Of a stretch of 64,000 nt of DNA, positions 57,662 to 64,000 are shown one piece after another. Position 1 is the first letter of the stretch. Each line of letters starts with the position of its first letter. Position numbers and translations under genes: made by a program. The notes beneath the pieces were generated by a model. The model was not told the origin of the DNA. It ran no database searches and saw only the letters and a program-made list of their open reading frames with translations. This stretch comes from Dendrobium chrysotoxum (lineage: Eukaryota; Streptophyta; Magnoliopsida; Asparagales; Orchidaceae). Location of the stretch: NCBI GenBank assembly GCA_019925795.1, contig CM034304.1, forward strand, positions 2,480,001 to 2,544,000, given 5' to 3'.

Positions 57662-59472
57662 TGAAAGATCAATCAAGGATATTAAGCCTAAGTAAATTAT
57701 CCGTAGACACACAAATGTGAAAGAAATTCTGTCACCCAATGCTAAAGCTAAAACACTCATAAAAGATTACAATAATGATGATGATAGTTTAATCAAAACA
57801 ACAAAAATATTAACCACAAATTTTTAACATGCAATTTTTCACAAAGATAAATCCCTAAAAGTAAAGTGCAGCAAAATAAAAACTAGAATGAGCACACCAA
57901 AATTTTATAGTGGGTTGGTCAAATCATGACCTACATACACTCCTAGGAGTCGTCCTCTCTAGGTATTGTACTAAACCTTTAGTGACTCTCCTTTTGCCCC
58001 CAAAGCTAGGCAGAGAAGTCCTGACAAAATCTCTTCCACCAACCTGGTATGGTAAACGACCATAATCTTTTCACCCTCATGATGAGATAAAGAACTTAGA
58101 ATCCTTTTGTACCCTCTTGGTCAAGGTAGAGAATCTAGAATCATTTTTACCCTCTTGGTGAAGGAAGAGAACCTGGAATTCTTTCTCACCCTCTTAATAA
58201 AGGCAGAGAAATTGCGATCCTTTTTCACCCTCCTGGTGAAGGCAGAGATCCTAAAATAACTTTCACCTTCCCTGGTGTAACAGAGTAGTCGGGACATTTG
58301 ACACCAAAGAGGTCATCTTCCTAAAGCTTCCCTTAAGACAAACCTTGACACATGGATGAAATTATGTGTAAGCATATCAGAGCAACCGTGTGGTGCTCCC
58401 TCTCACACTCCCTTGAAATGCACAAGGATCTTCTTCCTCTCTCACAAACTCCACCATTTCTCCCCCAAGATCTAAGCTCTCTCTTCAATCATTCATCAAA
58501 AGAAAATAATTCATTGAATTCCAAAAAGACTCTTACAAAGTCTTATAAGAAACTTAAATAGAGGGCTTTAAAAAACCCTAAAAACTTAATTTTATTGTCA
58601 TCAATCGTATAGTATGATCCCATATCAAATAGTATAATTACTTTAAATAGCCATGCTAGTACTATATCAATAGTAAGGTACAGTGCGATTAATTCAAGCA
58701 TTTGAGTAGATCATCCAATATGATATAATACATCTTTTAGGATGATTAGTTTAATCGAATTGCATAATTATCCTATATAATTGGTAACGAATAAATATCA
58801 TCCCATGTAAAGATCAGGTCATATAGTTTGATTGGTCAAATCTTATAGTATGATTTGATGGGGTCAATTAATCAAAGTTTGATCCCTAATTACAGGATTA
58901 ATTTAAGCAAGATTTGATTATAACATATAATGTGATACCTATCATACGGCATGATTAGTACATAATTTTAATTTCGAAATATTGCTTAAATTATGGTTAG
59001 TGGATGAGATATTGATTTCAACTAATAATCATGTGCGATCTTTATGGTATAGTATGATGAGTTTAAATAGCTTTAATTATGCCAATTAGACATTTCAATC
59101 TTTTTTCTAAATAGCTTATCATAAAGTATGATATGGATCTTACGTTATGATTAGTTCATAAAAAATTACAATTCTAATTTTCTCACTATCTCATTCCTTT
59201 GAGTGTGTGTACATGGTAACTAGGCTATCATACACCCTTACAGGATATGACTCAAGAAATCAAAGATAAATAAAAGAACATAATAGACATTTTTAACACA
59301 CCCTATTCTACCCAATATTGAGCCCTGAATCTTCATTAAATTGTACATGTTGTACCTATAATGTTAGTACACACACAAAAAAATATGCACATAAATACTA
59401 TGAGAAATATATAGGTAATCAATAATATTTACTATCATCAAAAATATAAACTGAGGGGACCGAGTTGTAATA
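57662..59472 (-). repeat. SireD 5' LTR (about 1.8 kb)
   Basis: It begins TGAAAGATC after a degenerate primer site (57649-57660) and ends TTGTAATA at 59472. Minisatellite units (58080-58255), an AT box (58552-58565) and eroded palindromes (about 58605-59150) follow the same order as in the other LTRs. Confidence 0.85.
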
Positions 59473-59840
59473 AACACTTATGTCACTTTTAAAATGATTA
59501 ACTTCTCCTTCAACATATAAACTCAGCAGTTCCTATTGTAATCTTTTTAAGCTCTATACTTACTCAGCAAATTCATAACCATAATAACATTAAACTCTTT
59601 CATGGTAAAAATATTAAATTTTGATTCCAACTTTCTATTTAAATCTTTGATTTCACACTTACACAGCTGACTGGCAATCATATAATCACTAGCAAGAAAT
59701 AAAACAAACAAATTTGATGAAAGATAAGTAGGAACTAAGCCTATTCCATACAAAATATATGTTAAAAGAAATTAGTGACTTGCTCTAGAATTAAATAAAA
59801 TATGTTAGGGCAGAGCATAAATTAAAGCTACACCTATCAA
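59473..59840 (-). pseudogene. GypsyDel protease region
   Basis: The minus-strand frame 59753-59547 reads LCKCEIKDLNRKLESKFNIF then TMKEFNVIMVMNLLSKYRA. The second half matches the Del/Tekay protease C-terminal motif (F.VILGM.WL..Y.A), with the Gly changed. It directly continues GypsyDel pol across SireD, since protease precedes RT in these elements. The boundary to LongLTR4 lies at 59841. Confidence 0.6.
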
Positions 59841-61452
59841 TATTGACCTCATTTTTGAACTAGGATAACTAAACCATCCCTGACAATTTTAAACCAAATT
59901 TCAAATCCACTTCAACTAAATCCAAAAATTAAAAAATTAAAAAAAAACTCAAATCAAATCTAAACCCTTCGTTCAACAATCACATTATGATTGTCAATTA
60001 ACCCATCACTCACTCTTTCAAAATCAATTAAGAGATTGTCAATTTTATGAGAAATCAAATTCAATTAATTTATTTCAAAAGACCAAAGCTAAAAAAAAAT
60101 CTCAAACCAAAATCAATGCCAAAAGCTTTAGGTCCTTAAACTATTTCTAGTGAAATTATAATAATCTCAAAATCAGATCAAATGACCTTGGATTTATTAT
60201 TAATCACTTTCTTATTGATTATAAATGTCTCTAGGAATAACCCTTCAAATTTGAGGGTAGTCCAACTCTCTAACTTCCAAATATAAATTGATTTCTAAAG
60301 GTTACAAAACCTTCAAATATTTATAGTGTATGCCACTCGACCTTGCATCATATGGAAAACCTTTTTGGAAACCTTCCAAAAACCCTTTGCCATGTTCATA
60401 ATCCTTATCATGATGAATTGAACATACGTTGAACCCTTGGTGGACCATAATTTACCATGGTTGACCATGAAGTAGCTTAAACCCAAAAACGTAAAGCCTC
60501 CAAATATCAAACCATCCAATAAAATTCAACATGGCTTATTCAAACTAACCATTTAAACCTCTTCTGATACATTCTACATATCATTTTGGATGTATTGAAT
60601 CCAAACTCAAATCTTGGTCAACCTTGGTTGACCAAGTAAAACATGATTGATTAAAGAGACCTTTAAACTCCTAAATATACATTTTGAACATAAAGGCCTC
60701 TACATTACTTAACACCTGTTCCACCAAGTTTGAAATATGATTTGGGATTGAATGAATCTAAACCCAACTATTGGTCAAGTGTGGTTGACCAATTCAACAA
60801 TCGTTCACCAAATGGCCCCTTAAAGGTTCAAATATGCATTTTCAGCTTATAGATCTCCCCATTATGTGGAGCCACTTCCACTGAGTTCAAAATGTCATTT
60901 TGAATTTATTGGGCCTAACCTTAACCATCGGTCAAACCTTATTGACCAAGTCAATATAGTTTGAACAATCAAACCTACACTTAAATCAAATTCAAATTTA
61001 ATGCTCTATGCAACACCAAACCTTCGGGATTATCCATTGAGTCCCTAGGAGCCATCCCTATGTGACCCAACCCTTGGGACCACTTAGGCTAGCCACATGG
61101 TTTGACTCAAGTGTTTAAGAGAGATTTCCTTTGAACCAATTCTCAATCCAAATCAAATTGAACCAAACCAATGCTTGCATTAGGCTCTTTATGACCCCTT
61201 GCACCTACTGTAGTTGGCCCAACACTTTGGTTTACTTGGGTTCAAAATTAGGCTAACCCAAAGTGTCCAAAATAACTTTGGGTTAAGCCAACATCCAACC
61301 TTGGCTTCACCATGCCAAATTCACTTCTACATTAGGTTTAGGAATTTTCCAGATGCCTTTCCACACCTAGATGATGGTCGAAGGTGGCCAAAAAAGTGAA
61401 ATTGACCCTTAGTGGTCCTGCCCTTTCACCTAAGACAAAGCCAAGTCTCTTT
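59841..61452 (+). repeat. LongLTR4, 5' part of a long LTR
   Basis: It begins TATTGACCTCATTTTTG, matching the LongLTR3 start TGTTGACCTCATTTTTG. It runs 1.6 kb before SireE begins. It holds W-box palindromes at 60616-60633 (GGTCAACC-TT-GGTTGACC), 60767-60784 and 60925-60945, spacing about 157 bp as in LongLTR3. No reading frame is supported. Confidence 0.65.
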
Positions 61453-61884
61453 TGAATGTTTGATTTAGGGTTGTTAGACAACTTTAATTATTACGGCACA
61501 CCAAAAGGAGGGTGAATTGGTGTTTTATAAAATTTTTTAAAGATAAATCATATAGTACAATACAGTTCATCTAGTAAGATTGTTAGATAAAGAGTTTAAA
61601 GCCTTATGTTTCACTCCTCCTGTATGTGTGTGCACGGTTGCTAAGCTAACATAAACCTTTTGTAATACAATGACTCAAGAAGGATAAATATATAGACTCT
61701 TAAAAAATTCAATCCTATGCTACCCAATCTTCAGCCTTGATCCTTTCGTAGTGATTGGTGTCTATTATACATGAAATGTTAGTACACAGAAAAGATTTGT
61801 AATAATAACAAGTATCAAAAACTATGTAAACTATAATAATATTTTTAATAATCAAAATATAAGTTTGGGCTCTGGATTACAATA
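61453..61884 (-). repeat. SireE 3' LTR, collapsed to about 430 bp
   Basis: It starts TGAATGTTTGATTTAGGG and ends GGATTACAATA. It keeps both ends of a Sirevirus LTR: GGTGAATTGGTGTTTTATAA at 61512-61531, and the CATGTGTGTG-like and TGTTAGTACACA blocks. It jumps near 61545 from the first 100 bp into the palindrome zone, so about 1.4 kb including leader repeats and the TATA region is deleted. Confidence 0.75.
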
Positions 61885-62204
61885 ATCTCCCCCGTTTTTA
61901 TGATAATAAATATTGTTAGTTCAATTTCAAGTTAATTTTATTTTTCTCCTAATTTCTCCCCCTTATTGACTTATATATCTAAAAATATAGGAAGATATTA
62001 CTTTTTATTTTTTTGTTAAATAATTAAAAAATATAATTATGAAATTAAATATAAACTCTATTAAACACAAACTACACTAATGATGAAAATAACTAGTATA
62101 AACTAATTACAATATACTTCCCCTTTTAACATAAAAAAAGGAGATCTACGAACTAGATAATAATACAGATCAACACGTTAGAGCATAATACCCAAAAAAA
62201 AGGT

Positions 62205-62625
62205 GAAGTTCAGTGAACACTACTCATATGAATGCCCGTTATTAGATCATGGTGGAGGTGGATGGAAAATCAGTGAAGTGTCTTAAATAGCTCTCCAAAC
62301 CATGCCATATCAGCCTCCTACCGCTTCTATTATTTGATAAGTGTCTCCAACCACATAAAAAAAATGGTGAAATTTTTCCATCATCATGTCGTTGTACTAT
62401 AGCTTCGTTGGTTACATCTTTAATCGATGGTAGGCTTCCTCATCTATTGCAACAAGGAATAAATCATCGATAGTTCATCAGGAGTAACTTGTTGCTAGAG
62501 CTCTTGAACGATTTTCCTAGGCCATTTAGAATAGTAAGAATAGTAATTAAAGGATAAGAGATGGGAAACTGGAATTATGTGGTTCAAAGCCTTAGACATG
62601 CCCTTTCCTAGCCCTAACATATTAT
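62205..62625 (-). pseudogene. SireE ORF3 remnant (C-terminal third)
   Basis: On the minus strand from about 62620: MSKALNHIIPVSHLLSFNYY and YYSKWPRKIV, matching the end of the SireA ORF3 domain (GHVIGYIL to LPIFYSNASFRILF). Sequence homologous to its Pro-rich and helical tail follows, down to about 62205. The N-terminal two thirds and the leader are missing, so the palindromes now abut the C-terminal part. Confidence 0.55.
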
Positions 62626-63020
62626 ACAGTATGATCTAAATCATACAATATGAGCAAAAAACTTTAATTTGTCCTGACAAAAAAATGCAAAAGTTGGTCA
62701 AATGTACATTACGAAGAGGATCGTACTGGATGATTTTCATAAAAAGCACTCATTCTGACAAGTTAGTCAGTACGCTCTTTGACCAAATATATTGTATAGT
62801 GTGAATGGTGTTCGTACAATATAATGGTTAATTAAATGTTGTACTAACCAAATTGAATCATCTAACGATCTATGTCGCAATTATTATATAGTAAGAATTA
62901 TTCATTTAAGTAGTACGACCAATAGTTAATCTTATCAAGGTTATTGGGTATGTTGTTTGGTGATGATATAAGGATCTTTTGAGAATATATATAGCAAAGT
63001 ATATCATGTAATATGATGTG
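62626..63020. repeat. SireE palindrome spacer
   Basis: Eroded ATC-R-TAC-A-GTA-YG-AT copies at about 62626-62640, 62641-62655, 62720-62735, 62790-62825, 62885-62900 and 63000-63020, between the ORF3 remnant and pol, as in SireA and SireB. Most CG has become CA or TG. Confidence 0.75.
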
Positions 63021-63197
63021 AGAAAATATTATTTTATGTGTGATAATCAATAAAAAACCTACGAGCAAATTTCATAAATAATTAAACACAAAAAAATACA
63101 AATAGAAATAAATAGATTTAAATAATAATAGACATAAACATATAGCATAAATAATTATACAAATCAATAATTGTAACCATATTCTTACCCATTTTTA

Positions 63198-64000
63198 TTA
63201 AGCATTAATGTCAATGATACCACGTGTCACAATTGAGGGGTTTTGTAAAGATATTTGCCATATGATTTTTAATAGCTATATGATGCAATTCTATGTCCCC
63301 CTTTGCTACATGATCACTAATGAAATAATGTCTAATGTCAATATGCTTTGTGCTAGAATATTGGATTGGATTCTTTGAAATGCAAATAGCATTAGTGCTA
63401 TCACACATGATAGGGATAGCGCCTATAGAAAGTCCAAGGTTAGGATTTATTGCTTTAGCGATAAGGCATGAGCAACATAACATCCTATAGCTATATATTT
63501 CACTTCAAAAGTGGATAGGACAATAGAATTCTATTTTCTACTAGACCAAAGAACTAATGATTGCCTTACAAATTGATAAGTGCTAGAAGTGCATTTCTTG
63601 TCTACTCTATTCCTTACAAAGTTTGAGTCTGAATATCTTATAATTTTAAACGTAGTTCTATATCTAGGATACTAGACGCCAAAATTTTGAGTGCCTAAAG
63701 GATATCTAATAATTTTCTCTGCAGTAATCATATAGAATTCTTTTGGAACAGCTTGAAATCTAGCACGTAAACACACACTAAACATAAAATATGGTCTACT
63801 GACAATCAAATAAAGTAATGATCCTATGATTCCTCTATGCTTCTTCTAGTCTACTGAATTTCTACCTGTCTCTATCAAGTTGGATTGTTGAGCTCATTGA
63901 TGTATTCATATTTTTAGAACTTTGTATATTAATTTTTTTTCAATATCAACTTAATATATTTAGTCTGACCGATGAGGGTACTATCCTCTCTCTAATTTTT
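63198..64000 (-). pseudogene. SireE pol, RNase H and C-terminal RT, continues off the window
   Basis: It ends DINA-stop at 63198. The frame 63483-63211 has GAIPIMCDSTNAICISKNPI and STKHIDIRHYFISDHVAKGD, nearly identical in wording to SireA RNase H. Upstream, 63500-64000 aligns with SireA 8700-9180 (RNase H start and the RT end) with several stops. Confidence 0.85.

Larger units (their letters stand above)
54287..59472 (-). mobile_element. SireD, internally deleted Sirevirus
   Basis: Two LTRs (54287-56173 and 57662-59472) enclose only about 1.5 kb: polypurine tracts, a non-coding stretch and gag. Protease, integrase, RT, RNase H and ORF3 are all absent. The flanks AACAT (54282-54286) and AACAC (59473-59477) match at four of five bases, so both element ends are original. 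The GypsyDel frame resumes on the other side, which confirms the insertion. The LTRs are far more diverged from each other than those of SireA. Confidence 0.88.
61453..64000 (-). mobile_element. SireE, Sirevirus running off the right edge
   Basis: A shortened 3' LTR (61453-61884), main polypurine tract (61885-61898), second tract (62118-62130), an ORF3 remnant, a palindrome spacer, then RNase H and part of RT to the window end. The order is that of SireA. It is strongly decayed. Confidence 0.85.

Noticed and set aside
59547..59753. First read as a Ty1/copia RT fragment because of IASQLCKCEIKDLNRKLESKFN
   Set aside because: The following FNVIMVMNLLSKYRA fits a Del/Tekay protease better, and the position directly continues GypsyDel pol across SireD.

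Overview
This 64 kb window looks like intergenic heterochromatin of a large, repeat-rich flowering-plant genome. Every recognisable reading frame belongs to a retrotransposon. I found no host gene, rRNA, tRNA or CRISPR array. The DNA is AT-rich, most frames are broken by stops and frameshifts, and the elements sit inside one another. Plant origin is shown by Sireviruses (a plant-only Ty1/copia lineage), L1-type LINEs with an RNase H domain, and a Ty3/gypsy element with very long LTRs and a tRNA-Arg-like primer site. Names used below: SireA to SireE, LINEa to LINEc, LongLTR1 to LongLTR4, GypsyDel.

Left part (1-33349). LongLTR1 (1-18816, plus strand) is the 5' LTR of a Tat/Ogre-like element, followed by its primer site (18829-18846) and a decayed reading frame (19046-20540). 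LINEa (2449-17069, minus strand) is inserted in this LTR. SireA (4246-15276, minus strand, 11.0 kb, perfect 5-bp target duplication, two LTRs about 5% different) is inserted in LINEa. SireB (about 20560-28485) lost its 3' end in a deletion. LongLTR2 (28486-33349) follows in the same orientation as LongLTR1 and is probably the other LTR of that element.

Middle (33350-51576). These are the remains of an older Sirevirus, SireC: a pol fragment fused to gag (33350-33969), more gag (42773-43644), a primer site and a 5' LTR (43701-51576). Its gag is interrupted by LongLTR3, a solo LTR of about 8.8 kb (34004-42772, minus strand). Its LTR is interrupted by LINEb, a nearly full-length LINE (44702-50728) with a 23-bp target duplication.

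Right part (51577-64000). A plus-strand LINE fragment (LINEc) is followed by a heavily decayed minus-strand Ty3/gypsy pol of Del/Tekay type (GypsyDel). SireD (54287-59472), a deletion derivative with LTRs, gag and two polypurine tracts, splits GypsyDel. Then come the start of another long LTR (LongLTR4, 59841-61452) and SireE (61453 to beyond the window end).

The most interesting signal is a family of odd palindromes with consensus ATCGTACAGTACGAT. They are packed just upstream of the TATA box in the Sirevirus LTRs. A second array lies just upstream of the extra 3' gene, ORF3, where in both SireA and SireB it is followed by a TATA-like box, a short leader and the ORF3 start codon. This suggests that ORF3 carries its own copy of the LTR promoter design. 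The long-LTR family has its own tandem palindromes (GGTCAACC-A-GGTTGACC, period about 157 bp), built from inverted W-box cores around a central base.
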